NCBI RefSeq assembly: GCF_001270745.1
Contig: NZ_LFXL01000040.1
Location: 17,355 to 81,354 of the forward strand
Origin: Jiangella muralis
Lineage (GTDB): Bacteria > Actinomycetota > Actinomycetes > Jiangellales > Jiangellaceae
DNA length: 64,000 nucleotides
Direction of reading: 5' to 3'
This document shows positions 54,892-63,890 of this stretch, in pieces. Numbering within the stretch: the stretch's first letter is position 1; each line of letters begins with the position of its first letter. The notes under the pieces are model-generated. The model was not told the origin of the DNA and ran no database searches. It saw only the letters and a list, made by a program, of their open reading frames with translations. The translations under genes were made by a program, and so were the position numbers.

Positions 54892-55308
54892 TCACGGTGC
54901 CGGCGTCTCCGGCGCTTCGTCAGTGGGTCGGAGCGGGCGCGCGGTTCTCGACACGTCCGGCTGCTCGAGCGTCCGGCGCAGCAGCCACCCGTCGCCGGTG
55001 CGGATGAGCGCGTATCGCGCGGAGCCGTCCCGCCCGTGCAGGGTGAAGATCATCCGCCGCTCGGTGCGGTCGTGCTCCTCCCACCAGCCGGTGTCGGCGA
55101 CGGACTTGTCCTCGTCCTCGTAGCCGAGGTGGTCGAGATCGTGGTCCGGCACCTCGACGGCGAGCCGGTTCTCGCCCGGCGTACGGGGGAGGCCGCGCGG
55201 CACCGCCCACGACCGCAGCACGCCGTCCTCCTCGAGGCGCAGGTCGAAGTGGTGCCGTGGCCGGCGGTGCTCGTGCAGGACGAACGCCGGCCGCGCGTCA
55301 TCCCCCAT
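54892..55308 (-). CDS. Stand-alone LigD-type 3'-phosphoesterase domain protein
   Basis: A 138-residue protein matching the phosphoesterase module that trims 3' ends in LigD-mediated end joining. It has FVLHEHRRPRHHFDLRLEED with His12, His14, His20 and Asp22, then LRSWAVPRGLP and later the Arg/His-bearing WWEEHDRTERRMIF. No ligase or polymerase domain is attached. It may supply end-processing in trans to a Ku/LigD system encoded elsewhere. Length equals one domain. Confidence 0.85.
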   Translation of the reverse strand: MGDDARPAFVLHEHRRPRHHFDLRLEEDGVLRSWAVPRGLPRTPGENRLAVEVPDHDLDHLGYEDEDKSVADTGWWEEHDRTERRMIFTLHGRDGSARYALIRTGDGWLLRRTLEQPDVSRTARPLRPTDEAPETPAP

Positions 55309-55330
55309 ACGCAGGGTTGTACCCGATCGG

Positions 55331-56818
55331 TCAGCCGGTGACGCGGCGGCGGACGGCGAAGGCGGCGGCGCCGGCGGCCACCAGCAGGATGGCGACGGCG
55401 GCGGGCCCGGCTCCGGCGCCGGTGTCGGGCAGCTCCTCGCCCGGCTCAGTCGGCGTGCCGGACGGCGTGGCGGACGGGGTCGGCGACGCGGACGGCGTCG
55501 GCTCCTCGGTCGGCTGCTCCGTCGGTGACGGCGACGGCGACGGGGACGGCGTGGGCGTCGGCGTCGGCGTCGGCGTGGGCTCGGCCGTCACCTGCAGCGG
55601 CTCGTCGACCGGCACCGTCACCGGGACCTCCGTCGGTGACCCACCGGGCGGCGTCACGATCAGCTCGTACTCACCGGCCGGCACGTCGGGCAGCACGAAG
55701 TCGCCGTCCTCGTCGGTGGTGGTCTCGGCGACCACCTCGCCGTCGGGGTCCTCCAGCACGACGTCGGCGTCCGGGATCGGCTCGCCGTCCGGGTCGGTGA
55801 CCGTCCCCGGCACCTCGTACACCTCGGTGTCGTCGGGCATCAGGTCGAAGTCGACGCCGGTCGCGTCCTCGGCCACGACGTCGGCCGGCAGTGTCGACGG
55901 ACCGACCGCGACCAGCCCGTCCGGCACCGTCATCGTCACCTCGTAGTCGCCCGGCGCGACCCCGGCGAACGAGTACGTGCCGTCGTCGGCGGTCGACGTC
56001 GTCGCGATCACCTCGCCGGACGGGCCGGTCAGCGTCAGCTCCACCCCGGCCTGCGGCGTCGACGCGTCGAGCGTCACCACGCCCGCGACCGACCGCAGCT
56101 GCGACGCGAACCAGGTGTGGTAGACGGGGAAACCGGTCTGCCACGCGAACTCGACGGTCAGCGACGACAGCGCGACCGCGGGCTGGAACCAGCCGGCCGC
56201 GCCGCCGGTGTCGGGACCGTTGCCGGTCAGCGTCACGTCGGTGGCGCCGACGGCGGACGACGGCAGGTCGAAGCCGGGGTCACCGGCGGGCGGGCCGGAC
56301 GAGCACACGCCGCTGGGCCGCGGTGACGTGTCGCAGTAGTTGAAGACGCCCTCGAAGCCGAGGTCGGCGCCGGAGACGGGGGCGCCGTCGGCGTCCAGAG
56401 CGGTCACGACGGCGGTGTCGGAGTCGATGTCGCCGAGCGCGAACCCCCACCCGCCGGCCGGCGTCGGCGTGTCGAAGACGTACGTGGTGGTCGACGGCGA
56501 GCCCGCGGTGTCGGCGGCCGGGCGCAGGTTGAGGTACGGATGGCCCTGGCTGGACCCGAACTCCTCGCCCCACGGCGTCGCGGCGCCGATCCAGTTCGAC
56601 GCGCCACTGGGCACCGTCGCCGCCGCTCGCGAGTCGCTGGTGAAGGTCGTCGACGCGAACCCGGGCGGCAGCGTCACCGTGCCTGAGTAGTCGCCACCGC
56701 CCCCGGTCAGCGTGATCTCGCCGTACGACGCCTCCGCGTGTGCCGCGCCGGCAGCGGTCAGCGTCAGCGCCGCCGCCACCGCGGCGACGGCCGCCGCCCG
56801 TACCGGTCCACGTACCAT
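55331..56818 (-). CDS. Sortase-anchored cell-wall protein with Cna/SdrD-like repeats
   Basis: A 495-residue exported protein with a signal peptide (MVRGPVRAAAVAAVAAALTL, cleavage near AHA-EAS). A lectin-like N-terminal region is followed by two carboxypeptidase-regulatory/Cna-B-like beta-sandwich repeats (GVELTLTGPSGEV and DADVVLEDPDGEV), then a Thr/Ser-Pro wall-spanning stretch. It ends with LPDTG, a hydrophobic helix and RRRVTG, a standard sortase sorting signal. The ATG at 56818 is preferred to an upstream codon. No sortase gene lies in the window. Confidence 0.85.
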   Translation of the reverse strand: MVRGPVRAAAVAAVAAALTLTAAGAAHAEASYGEITLTGGGGDYSGTVTLPPGFASTTFTSDSRAAATVPSGASNWIGAATPWGEEFGSSQGHPYLNLRPAADTAGSPSTTTYVFDTPTPAGGWGFALGDIDSDTAVVTALDADGAPVSGADLGFEGVFNYCDTSPRPSGVCSSGPPAGDPGFDLPSSAVGATDVTLTGNGPDTGGAAGWFQPAVALSSLTVEFAWQTGFPVYHTWFASQLRSVAGVVTLDASTPQAGVELTLTGPSGEVIATTSTADDGTYSFAGVAPGDYEVTMTVPDGLVAVGPSTLPADVVAEDATGVDFDLMPDDTEVYEVPGTVTDPDGEPIPDADVVLEDPDGEVVAETTTDEDGDFVLPDVPAGEYELIVTPPGGSPTEVPVTVPVDEPLQVTAEPTPTPTPTPTPSPSPSPSPTEQPTEEPTPSASPTPSATPSGTPTEPGEELPDTGAGAGPAAVAILLVAAGAAAFAVRRRVTG

Positions 56819-56908
56819 GTCCCCGTTTGTCCCTTCACACATCGCGCCTGGTGAACGGGGTCATTGAACCCGCGGACGGCGGCCGCCACCACCGATTCGC
56901 ACAAACTG

Positions 56909-58102
56909 TCACACCGACGACAGCGCCGCCGTCGGTGGCATCCGGGCCGCGCGCGCCGCGGGATAGGCGCCGGCCAGCGCCCCGACGACGATGGTCGCGC
57001 CGGCCGCGCCCGCGAGCACCCACACCGGCAGCGCGAACGGCCACTCCCGGCTGGACGCGAACGCCGCCGTCGCCGCGCCGCCCAGCAGCGCGCCACCGCC
57101 GCCACCGAGCGCCGCCAGCAGCACCGACTCGCCGAGGAACTGCCGCCGGATGTGCGCCCGGGTGGCGCCGAGCGCGCGCCGCAGCCCGACCTCCGAACGC
57201 CGTTCCAGCACCGCGATGACCATCGTGTTGGCCACCCCGATGCCGCCGACCAGCAGTGCCACGCCCCCCAGGGCCAGCAGCAGCGTCGTCAGCGTCTCGT
57301 CGGTCGCGGCCTGCGCGGCGAGCGCGTCCGATGGCCGGCTGACGGCGACCTCCTCCGGCGCCGCGGGGTCGACGGTGGCCGGCAGCAGCGCCCGCACCTC
57401 GTCGACCGACCCCTCGGCCACCCGCTGGTACACCGTCGTCGGCGCGCCGTCGAAGCCGAGCAGCGACTCCGCGACCGGCCAGCCGATCAGCGCCGACGTG
57501 TCCAGCTCCGGCGCCAGCGGCACCGGGTCGAGCACGCCGGCGACGGTGAACCACTCGCCGCCCAGCCACACCTGCACGTCGCCGTCGGTGCGCGAGATCC
57601 CGAGCAGCTCCGCCGTGTCGGCGCCCAGCACCACCACCGGGAACGCGCTGAGCACGTCGTCCAGCCAGCGGCCGGACGCGACCGTCGCGCTGACGGTGTC
57701 CAGCAGGTCGGTCCGGGCCGCGCTGACGGCGATCGCGTTGGTCTGGTTCGGGTCGATCTCGTCGTTGCGGTAGACCGCCGTGCCGGGGACGATCCCGGCC
57801 GCGCTCACCGACTCGACGGCGTCGAGCCGGCCGACCATGTCGATGGCCTCGCGCGGCAGCTCCGCCTCGCTGACGAACGACTGGCTCGGCGCGACCGTCA
57901 GCAGGTTGGTGCCGAGCGCGTCGAGCTGCTGGTTCACCTGCTCACGGCTGGACGCGGAGATCCCGACGACGGCGACCATCGCCGCGATGCCGACCGCGAT
58001 ACCCAGCGCCGACAGCACCGCCCGCAGCGGCCGCGCCCGCAGCCCGGAGAACGCCACCCGGACGGTGTCGCGCGGCCGCAGCCGCGACCGTGCCGCGGTC
58101 AT
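56909..58102 (-). CDS. MacB-type ABC transporter permease (FtsX domain)
   Basis: A 397-residue membrane protein. One N-terminal helix (ALGIAVGIAAMVAVVGI) precedes a large periplasmic-type extracytoplasmic domain. Three C-terminal helices form the FtsX domain (GGVALLVGGIGVANTMVIAVLERRSEVGLRRALGATR). It is the last gene of a lipoprotein-adaptor-ATPase-permease set and overlaps the ATPase by 4 bp. The family exports peptides, toxins or antibiotics or senses envelope stress. Confidence 0.9.
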   Translation of the reverse strand: MTAARSRLRPRDTVRVAFSGLRARPLRAVLSALGIAVGIAAMVAVVGISASSREQVNQQLDALGTNLLTVAPSQSFVSEAELPREAIDMVGRLDAVESVSAAGIVPGTAVYRNDEIDPNQTNAIAVSAARTDLLDTVSATVASGRWLDDVLSAFPVVVLGADTAELLGISRTDGDVQVWLGGEWFTVAGVLDPVPLAPELDTSALIGWPVAESLLGFDGAPTTVYQRVAEGSVDEVRALLPATVDPAAPEEVAVSRPSDALAAQAATDETLTTLLLALGGVALLVGGIGVANTMVIAVLERRSEVGLRRALGATRAHIRRQFLGESVLLAALGGGGGALLGGAATAAFASSREWPFALPVWVLAGAAGATIVVGALAGAYPAARAARMPPTAALSSV

Positions 58103-58806
58103 GACGCCCCCGCCAGGTACTCGTCGGACTCGATCCGCCCGTCCAGGATGTGCACCTGACGGGGCAGCTCGGCCGCCACCCCGTGGTCGTGGGTGATGAC
58201 GACGACCGTAGTGCCGCCGTCGTGCAGCTCGTGCAGCAGCTTGAGCACCGCCGCGCCGGACGCGGAGTCCAGCGCGCCGGTCGGCTCGTCGGCCAGCAGG
58301 AACGACGGCCGCCCGACCAGCGCCCGGGCCACCGCGACCCGTTGCCGCTGCCCGCCGGACAGCTCGTTCCCGCGGTGCCGCAGCCGGTCGGCCAGGCCGA
58401 CGCGGTCCAGCGTCCGGGCCGCCCGGCGGCGCCGCTCGCGCAGCGACACCCCCGTGTACAGCAACCCGTCGGCGACGTTGTCCAGCGCGCTGACCCCGGG
58501 GGAGAGGAAGAACTGCTGGAACACGAACCCGATCGAGTGCGCCCGCAGCGCCGACAACTGCTTGTCCGACAGCGTGCCGACGTCGCGGCCGTCGATGCAC
58601 ACCTCGCCGGCGTCGGCCCGGTCCAGCGTGCCGAGGATGTTCAGCAGCGTGGACTTCCCCGAGCCCGACGGCCCGACGATCGCGACCAGTTCGCCGGGCG
58701 CGACGCTCAGGCTGACGCCGTCGAGCGCCCGCACCGGCGGCCGGCCGGGGTAGCGGCGGTGGACGTCGCGGAGCCGGATCACCGGCTCCGCCGTCGTGAC
58801 GGTCAT
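58099..58806 (-). CDS. MacB/LolD-type ABC transporter ATPase
   Basis: A 235-residue ATPase. Walker A GPSGSGKST, signature LSGGQRQR, Walker B LLADEPTGALD and the H-loop ITHDH are intact. It powers the permease with which it overlaps by 4 bp, and overlaps the adaptor gene by 4 bp on the other side. Confidence 0.93.
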   Translation of the reverse strand: MTVTTAEPVIRLRDVHRRYPGRPPVRALDGVSLSVAPGELVAIVGPSGSGKSTLLNILGTLDRADAGEVCIDGRDVGTLSDKQLSALRAHSIGFVFQQFFLSPGVSALDNVADGLLYTGVSLRERRRRAARTLDRVGLADRLRHRGNELSGGQRQRVAVARALVGRPSFLLADEPTGALDSASGAAVLKLLHELHDGGTTVVVITHDHGVAAELPRQVHILDGRIESDEYLAGAS

Positions 58807-59936
58807 CGCCCGGCCACCCCCACGACGTCGCCCGCCGCGATGCCGTCGCCGACGATCTCGACCCGGCCGTCGGCGAACAGCCCCAGTTCGACCGGGACGA
58901 CCGACGTCGTGCCGTCGGCCGCGATCAGCTCCAGGCCGTACCCGCCGCCCGCGATGGCCAGCAGCGCCGTCACCGGCACCACCAGCACGTCGGGCCGCTC
59001 GTCCACCGGCCGCACCACGTCGACCGGTGACCCGGCCAGCGCGGCATCCACCGGCTCGGCCAGCGCCACCTCGACCTCGACGACGGCGTCCTCGGCGCTC
59101 GCCTCCTCCTCGCCGGGCGCGCCGCCCGCCGGGGGCGCCTCCACCACCGTCGCCGCGGTCACGGTCCCGGTGGTCTCGGCGCCGCCCGGCAGGACGACGG
59201 TGACGGCGGTGCCGACGGCGAGCAGGTCGCGGTCGGCGACGTCCACCTCGAGCGTCGCGACCTGGTCGGTGCCGGTGACGTCGAGGACCGGCGACCCGGG
59301 CGTGACCGGGGCGCCGAGGTCGCCGTACACCGTCCCGACCCGGCCGCCCTCGGGTAGGAACACCACGTCGGACCGGGCGACCGTGCCGGTCTCCTCCGCG
59401 CCGATGTCCTCCTGCCACTCCTCGACCGCCTCGGCGGTGTTGTCGGTGTACTCGTCGTCGGCCGTGAACCCGTCGTACCCGAGGGCCTCCAGGTTCGCCT
59501 CCAGCTGCTCCACGTCGATCCCCTCGTCGCCGGAACCCAGGTCGCGGTACATCGGGATCACGCCGAGCAGCGCCGTCACCGGCCGCTCGTCCAGCCGGAA
59601 CAGCTCGGTGCCGCGGGTGACCTCGGTGTCGGCCGCCGCGACCCGGGTCAGCGTGCCCTGGGCGGCCGGGATGCCGAGCGCGTCGCCATGCCCGAGCGTG
59701 CCGGACCACGTCTCGGTCGCGGCGATGGTGTCGCGCACCACCTCCGCGGTCGTGGCCGGTCCGGTGGCCGCGTCCGCCGCCTCGCCGCCGTCGTCGCGGG
59801 TCAGGTACCAGTACGCGCCGCCGGCCCCGGCCACGCCGATGACGCCGAGCGCCAGCCAGACCAGCTTCGCCCGGCCCCGGCGCGGCCGGTCCAGCTCCGC
59901 GTCGAGGTCGTCCTGGTGGTCGAGGGTCGCCGTCAC
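58803..59936 (-). CDS. HlyD-type adaptor with peptidoglycan-binding domain
   Basis: A 377-residue protein anchored by one N-terminal helix (LVWLALGVIGVAGAGGAYWY). It then carries a biotinyl-lipoyl-like segment interrupted by a peptidoglycan-binding-1 fold (DVEQLEANLEALGYDGF) and a C-terminal beta-barrel (VDVVRPVDERPDVLVVPVTALL). It probably links the MacB-type pump to the cell wall in this single-membrane organism. The GTG start overlaps the lipoprotein gene by 4 bp. Confidence 0.85.
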   Translation of the reverse strand: MTATLDHQDDLDAELDRPRRGRAKLVWLALGVIGVAGAGGAYWYLTRDDGGEAADAATGPATTAEVVRDTIAATETWSGTLGHGDALGIPAAQGTLTRVAAADTEVTRGTELFRLDERPVTALLGVIPMYRDLGSGDEGIDVEQLEANLEALGYDGFTADDEYTDNTAEAVEEWQEDIGAEETGTVARSDVVFLPEGGRVGTVYGDLGAPVTPGSPVLDVTGTDQVATLEVDVADRDLLAVGTAVTVVLPGGAETTGTVTAATVVEAPPAGGAPGEEEASAEDAVVEVEVALAEPVDAALAGSPVDVVRPVDERPDVLVVPVTALLAIAGGGYGLELIAADGTTSVVPVELGLFADGRVEIVGDGIAAGDVVGVAGR

Positions 59937-60496
59937 TGGCCGCCGCCTGGTCCGGGGCCCATCCGGACCGGCGCGCCGTCGAGCTCGGGCTGGCAGGTCG
60001 TCATGGCGGCCTGGAACTCGGCGCTCTGCGGGTCGACGCCCGCCGGCATGCTCAGCTTGCCATCGGCGGCGGGGTCGGGCATGTCGATGCCGTTCGTGCG
60101 CATGCACTCGGTGAACGCGCGCAGCGACTCCAGGTCGTCGGAGTCGGCACCCTGCAGGTCACCGCCGTTGGGCAGCAGCGTCCGGCACTTCTCCATGGCC
60201 GCCTCCGCGTCCGGGTCGCCCGGCGGCAGCTGCAGCTGGACGCCGGGCTGGCCGGGGTCCGGGTCGGGCAGGTCGACGCCGTTCTCGCGCATGCACTCGT
60301 AGAAGTCCAGCTCGGCCTGCTCGGGGTCGGCCTCGCCGCTGCCGCCTCCGCCGTCCGACGTGCTGTCGCCGCCACCGGTGCCGGCCGCGCTCACATCGTC
60401 GTCGCCGTCGTCGGAACCGCACGCCGTCAACGCGACGGTCAGCAGCAGGGCGACGACCGGCAGCAGGCGGGAACCGCGCCGGGTGGATCGGGTCAT
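59933..60496 (-). CDS. Lipoprotein with two ECMRENGV(D/I)PDP repeats
   Basis: A 187-residue lipoprotein (lipobox LTACGS near residue 25). An Asp/Gly/Ser linker is followed by two related segments, YECMRENGVDLPDPDP and TECMRTNGIDMPDPAA, each later paired with another Cys (MEKC, MTTC). The four cysteines probably make two disulfides, so this is a tandem small disulfide domain. The family is frequent in actinobacteria beside MacB-type pumps and may bind their substrate, but no function is established. CGGAGGAC precedes the ATG. Confidence 0.82.
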   Translation of the reverse strand: MTRSTRRGSRLLPVVALLLTVALTACGSDDGDDDVSAAGTGGGDSTSDGGGGSGEADPEQAELDFYECMRENGVDLPDPDPGQPGVQLQLPPGDPDAEAAMEKCRTLLPNGGDLQGADSDDLESLRAFTECMRTNGIDMPDPAADGKLSMPAGVDPQSAEFQAAMTTCQPELDGAPVRMGPGPGGGQ

Positions 60497-60570
60497 GGTG
60501 TCCTCCGGGACGAATGTGGATGTCGGTGGTCCTTGCGACACCCACGCTCCCGGCGCGGCATGAGACGTCT

Positions 60571-62001
60571 TTAGGGCCGATCTAAGAGCGGGCTGAGAAT
60601 CGCCGGCTCGGCGTCACGCAGCGGCAGCACGAGCGTGAACGCGGCGCCGCCACCCTTGCGCCGTCCAGCCGCGACGGAGCCGCCGTGCAGCTCCGCCGCC
60701 TGCGCCACGATGGCCAGGCCCAGGCCGGAACCGTGCCGTTCACGGGCGTCCTGGCCCCGGTAGAACCGGTCGAAGATCCGGGGCAGGTCGGACGCCGCGA
60801 TGCCCGGCCCGCGGTCGAGGACGCGGATCCGGGCGCCCGCGTCGGTCTCGTCCAGCAACACGTCGACGGCGCCGCCCGGCGGGCTGACCTGGACGGCGTT
60901 GCGGACCAGGTTCGCCACCGCGCGCTCCAGCACGCCCGGGCGCACCACCGCCTCGAACGCGGGCCCGGCGACGGTGACGGTCACCTTCGGGTTGACCCGG
61001 CGGGTGCGGGCGACGGCCCGTTCGACCAGCGCGCGCAGGTCTGTCTCCAGCGGTGGCTCCGGTTCGGCGCCGCCGCGGGCCAGCTCGACGATCTCGCCGA
61101 CCATGTCGGACAGCGCGGCCGCCTCCGCCTCCAGGTCGCGCAGCAGCCCGGCCCGGTCGGACGGCGCCAGGCGGCGGTCCGGGTGCTGCTCGCTGCGTAG
61201 CAGGACGCCGAGGTCGTTGCGCAGCGTCGTCAGCGGGGTGCGCAGCTCGTGGCCGGCGTCCTCCACCAGCTGCCGCTGCTGCGTCCGGGCGTCGTCCAGC
61301 GCGGCCAGCATCGCGTTCACCGAGCCGGCCAGCCGCGCGACCTCGTCTCGCTGGTTGCCCGGCGAGTCGATGCGGTGTGCGAGATCCTTCGTCGTCGCGA
61401 CCTGCTCGGCGGCGTCCACCAGCCGGTCGATCGGACGCAGCCCCGTGCGCGCCGTCGTCCAGCCCAGCGCGGCGGCCGCGGCCACGCCCACGCCGGTGAT
61501 GCCGGCCAGTAGCCAGGCGATCCGGGTCAACGTGCCGTGTACCCCGTCCAGCGGCTGCACCAGTCGCACCGCACCGTTGAACCCGTCGCCGCTGGACACC
61601 GCGGCGGTCATCACCCGGTGGTCGGCGCCGTCGATCTCCAGGTCGCGCAGCAGCGGGCCGTCGACCTCGCCGTCGACCAGCCGCCGCTCCTCGTCGTCGA
61701 GCACGAGCGCGGTGGTCTCGTTGCCCGGTGGGAGGCCCGGTTCCACCACGCCGTCCGGTGTGATGGTCTGGACGCCGAGTGGATCGTTCGCGAGGAACAG
61801 GCCGGAGCGCTGCGTACCTTCGGGCAGTTCGCTGGCCTGCTGCGCGATCCGTTCGAGGTCGGGGACGCGCGACAGCAGCCGCTGGTCGATCTCGTCCAGC
61901 AGGCTGGACCGGATCAGCAGCCACGCGGCGATCGAGGCCGCGACCACCGCCAGCGCCACCGCGGCCGACGTCAGCAGGGCCAGCCGTGCGCGCAGTGTCA
62001 C
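60571..62001 (-). CDS. Sensor histidine kinase
   Basis: A 476-residue membrane kinase. Two helices (about 8-30 and 150-175) flank a 120-residue extracellular sensor. A HAMP domain follows, then the dimerisation helix with His251 ([13 protein letters not shown]). The ATP-binding boxes are [14 protein letters not shown] and GSGLGLAIV. It is MprB-like. The GTG start overlaps the response regulator by 4 bp. The last codons contain the predicted regulator box for the next operon. Confidence 0.92.
   Translation of the reverse strand: MTLRARLALLTSAAVALAVVAASIAAWLLIRSSLLDEIDQRLLSRVPDLERIAQQASELPEGTQRSGLFLANDPLGVQTITPDGVVEPGLPPGNETTALVLDDEERRLVDGEVDGPLLRDLEIDGADHRVMTAAVSSGDGFNGAVRLVQPLDGVHGTLTRIAWLLAGITGVGVAAAAALGWTTARTGLRPIDRLVDAAEQVATTKDLAHRIDSPGNQRDEVARLAGSVNAMLAALDDARTQQRQLVEDAGHELRTPLTTLRNDLGVLLRSEQHPDRRLAPSDRAGLLRDLEAEAAALSDMVGEIVELARGGAEPEPPLETDLRALVERAVARTRRVNPKVTVTVAGPAFEAVVRPGVLERAVANLVRNAVQVSPPGGAVDVLLDETDAGARIRVLDRGPGIAASDLPRIFDRFYRGQDARERHGSGLGLAIVAQAAELHGGSVAAGRRKGGGAAFTLVLPLRDAEPAILSPLLDRP
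60582..60599 (-). promoter_or_regulatory. Predicted response-regulator box before the lipoprotein operon
   Basis: CTAAGAGCGGGCTGAGAA (plus strand) matches 15 of 18 bases of the box at 62786-62803 upstream of the response-regulator gene. It lies inside the last codons of the kinase gene, about 86-103 bases upstream of the lipoprotein start. On the minus strand it reads as a TTCTCAG...CTCTTAG pair, the direct-repeat form bound by OmpR-type regulators. Confidence 0.65.
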
Positions 62002-62762
62002 GGCTCCGCCGCGCGTAGGCGCCGGTCGCCGACCGCGAGGTCTGACGTCAGGCCCTGCAGGCGCTGGCGGCCGACCGCAGGGTCTGACGTCAGTCCTAGA
62101 AGTTTGTAGCCGACGCCGCGGACGGTGTGCAGCATCCGCTCCTCGCCGCCCGATTCCAGCTTCTTGCGCAGGTAGCCGATGTAGACGTCCAGCGAGTTCG
62201 TCGACCCGTCCAGGTCGCAGCCCCAGACGCCCTCGTACAGCTGAGCACGGGTGAGCACCTGGCGCGGGTGCCGCATGAGCAGCTCCAGCAGGCCGAACTC
62301 CGTCCGCGTCAGCGAGATGTCCCGGTCCGCCCGCCGCACCTGCCACGTCTGCGGGTCCAGCCGCAGGTCGCCGACCACCAGCGGCGCCTCGTCCGCCGTC
62401 GACCCGGTGCGCCGCAGCATCGCCCGCAGCCGCGCCAGCAGCTCCTCGTGGGCGAACGGCTTCACCAGATAGTCGTCGGCGCCGGCGTCCAGGCCGAGCA
62501 CGCGGTCGCGGACGGCGTCGCGGGCGGTGAGCAGCAGGACGGGGGTGCGGTCGCCGTCGCGGCGCAGCCGGCGACACACCTCGATGCCGTCCAGCCGCGG
62601 CATCATCACGTCCACCACCAGCACGTCCGGGCGCACGTCGGGGAACCGGTGCAGCGCCTCGACCCCGTCTGCCGCGGTCGTGACGGCGTAGCCCTCGAAG
62701 CGCAGCGACCGCGCCAGGGACTCCCGGAGCACCGGTTCGTCGTCCACGACAAGGACCCGCAC
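61998..62762 (-). CDS. OmpR-family response regulator with duplicated C-terminal tail
   Basis: A 254-residue regulator. The receiver has the phosphorylation site Asp51 with acidic pocket Asp7-Asp8 and Lys in DYLVKPF. The winged-helix domain ([19 protein letters not shown]) ends with the typical VRGVGYKL at about 220. A 30-residue tail follows, made of two 14-residue units opening GLTSD, encoded by a 42-bp duplication (24-bp cores at 62029-62052 and 62071-62094). It partners the kinase gene by a 4-bp overlap. Confidence 0.92.
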   Translation of the reverse strand: MRVLVVDDEPVLRESLARSLRFEGYAVTTAADGVEALHRFPDVRPDVLVVDVMMPRLDGIEVCRRLRRDGDRTPVLLLTARDAVRDRVLGLDAGADDYLVKPFAHEELLARLRAMLRRTGSTADEAPLVVGDLRLDPQTWQVRRADRDISLTRTEFGLLELLMRHPRQVLTRAQLYEGVWGCDLDGSTNSLDVYIGYLRKKLESGGEERMLHTVRGVGYKLLGLTSDPAVGRQRLQGLTSDLAVGDRRLRAAEP

Positions 62763-62785
62763 GCTCTCCAGTGTGCGGGTCGCGG

Positions 62786-62803
62786 TTAAGAGCAGCCTGA
62801 GAA
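62786..62803 (-). promoter_or_regulatory. Predicted autoregulatory box upstream of the response regulator
   Basis: TTAAGAGCAGCCTGAGAA (plus strand) ends 24 bases from the response-regulator ATG and is the partner of the box at 60582-60599. Its location predicts that the regulator controls its own gene. Confidence 0.6.
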
Positions 62804-62816
62804 GGCCCGCGGCCGG

Positions 62817-63464
62817 TCAGGGCGCCAGCCGGAACGGCGGGTATTTGTCCGTCACCAGTGTGACGGCGTACCCGGCGACCCGGTTCTGCCAGCGGATCAC
62901 GCCCTCGACGTAGTCGAACAGCCCTCGTGGGTAGCGGCCGGTGAACAAGACCGCGAACCACGCGACGATCACCGCGATGACCGCGCCGATGTGGAGGAAG
63001 AAGAGCACGATGTAGTGCGGGATCGCCAGCAGCCACTTCACCAGCGGCAGCCACCGGTTCAGCTCGGTGGGCACGTCCGGGTAGCGGTAGTCCAGGTGCA
63101 CGGACTGGTGCTCGTCGGTGGAGGGGTAGCGATCGTTCATCAGCGCGAGATAGATCGCGACCCGGTTGATGAACCGCTGCAGCTCGAGGTTCCAGTCGAA
63201 CCACCAGCGCGGGTACTTCTGCCGGAACAGGATCAGCAGCAGCGGGCCGAAGAACAGCAGCCCGCCGGCGCCGGCGGCCGCGGCCTCCCCCTGGTCGTAG
63301 CTCCACTGCCAGGTGCCGCCCGCCACACTGCCGAGCACGATGAGGATCGGGATCGCGACGAACAGCCGGAAGAACGTCGTGAGCCGGTTCAGCGACCGGT
63401 CCGGGTAGTCGACGGCGAACGTGACGGGATACGCGGGGGGCTCGTACGGCTGGGACTCCTGCAT
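62817..63464 (-). CDS. DUF4389 membrane protein
   Basis: A 215-residue protein with three to four hydrophobic helices. The opening YPVTFAVDYPDRSLNRLTTF and the repeated (F/Y)xR(W/Y)P motifs (RYPRGLFDYVEGVIRW, KYPRWWFDWNLELQRF) define the uncharacterised DUF4389 family. The ATG at 63464 has AGGA upstream. It points away from the rRNA leader and is probably monocistronic. No function is known. Confidence 0.85.
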   Translation of the reverse strand: MQESQPYEPPAYPVTFAVDYPDRSLNRLTTFFRLFVAIPILIVLGSVAGGTWQWSYDQGEAAAAGAGGLLFFGPLLLILFRQKYPRWWFDWNLELQRFINRVAIYLALMNDRYPSTDEHQSVHLDYRYPDVPTELNRWLPLVKWLLAIPHYIVLFFLHIGAVIAVIVAWFAVLFTGRYPRGLFDYVEGVIRWQNRVAGYAVTLVTDKYPPFRLAP

Positions 63465-63578
63465 GAGGCACCGTCCTGTGGTCGGCAACATGAGCCCGTG
63501 ATCAGGGCTCTCACCAGGTCTACTACCGTCTGGGCGGGTTGGGGGCGCGAACGGGGCAACCAGTTTCGCGGGCCCGAC

Positions 63579-63607
63579 TTGACGATCACCCGCTGATCTT
63601 TGTAAGT
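63579..63607 (+). promoter_or_regulatory. rRNA operon promoter 1 (predicted)
   Basis: TTGACG (63579-63584), a 17-bp spacer and GTAAGT (63602-63607). It is the first of three promoter-like sites ahead of the rRNA leader. Confidence 0.55.
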
Positions 63608-63767
63608 TCTGCGTCGGCTCGTGAGAGCGCGGGACGCCGCAAGGCGGCCCGGACTCACGGAGTCACCCCGTACGAACGGCCACCGTGGTGGATCTACGTC
63701 CACTGCCGGTGTCAGGAGCATGGGGTGCTGGCCTCCCAGCCGAGCGACACGAGATCAGCCAGGCGGC

Positions 63768-63796
63768 TTGATCTGGACAGAGCGGCGGGGTAAGCT
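63768..63796 (+). promoter_or_regulatory. rRNA operon promoter 2 (predicted)
   Basis: TTGATC (63768-63773), a 17-bp spacer and TAAGCT (63791-63796). Confidence 0.55.
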
Positions 63797-63860
63797 AGCG
63801 GGGTTGCCCGGGCGAGGATCGTTCGATCGACACCCAGTCGAATTCGAGAAAAGCGCGAAT

Positions 63861-63890
63861 TTGACTCGGGAGACCGGGAAAACCTAAAGT
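63861..63890 (+). promoter_or_regulatory. rRNA operon promoter 3 (predicted, best match)
   Basis: TTGACT (63861-63866), an 18-bp spacer and TAAAGT (63885-63890), in an AT-rich pocket that contrasts with the rest of the window. Confidence 0.75.
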
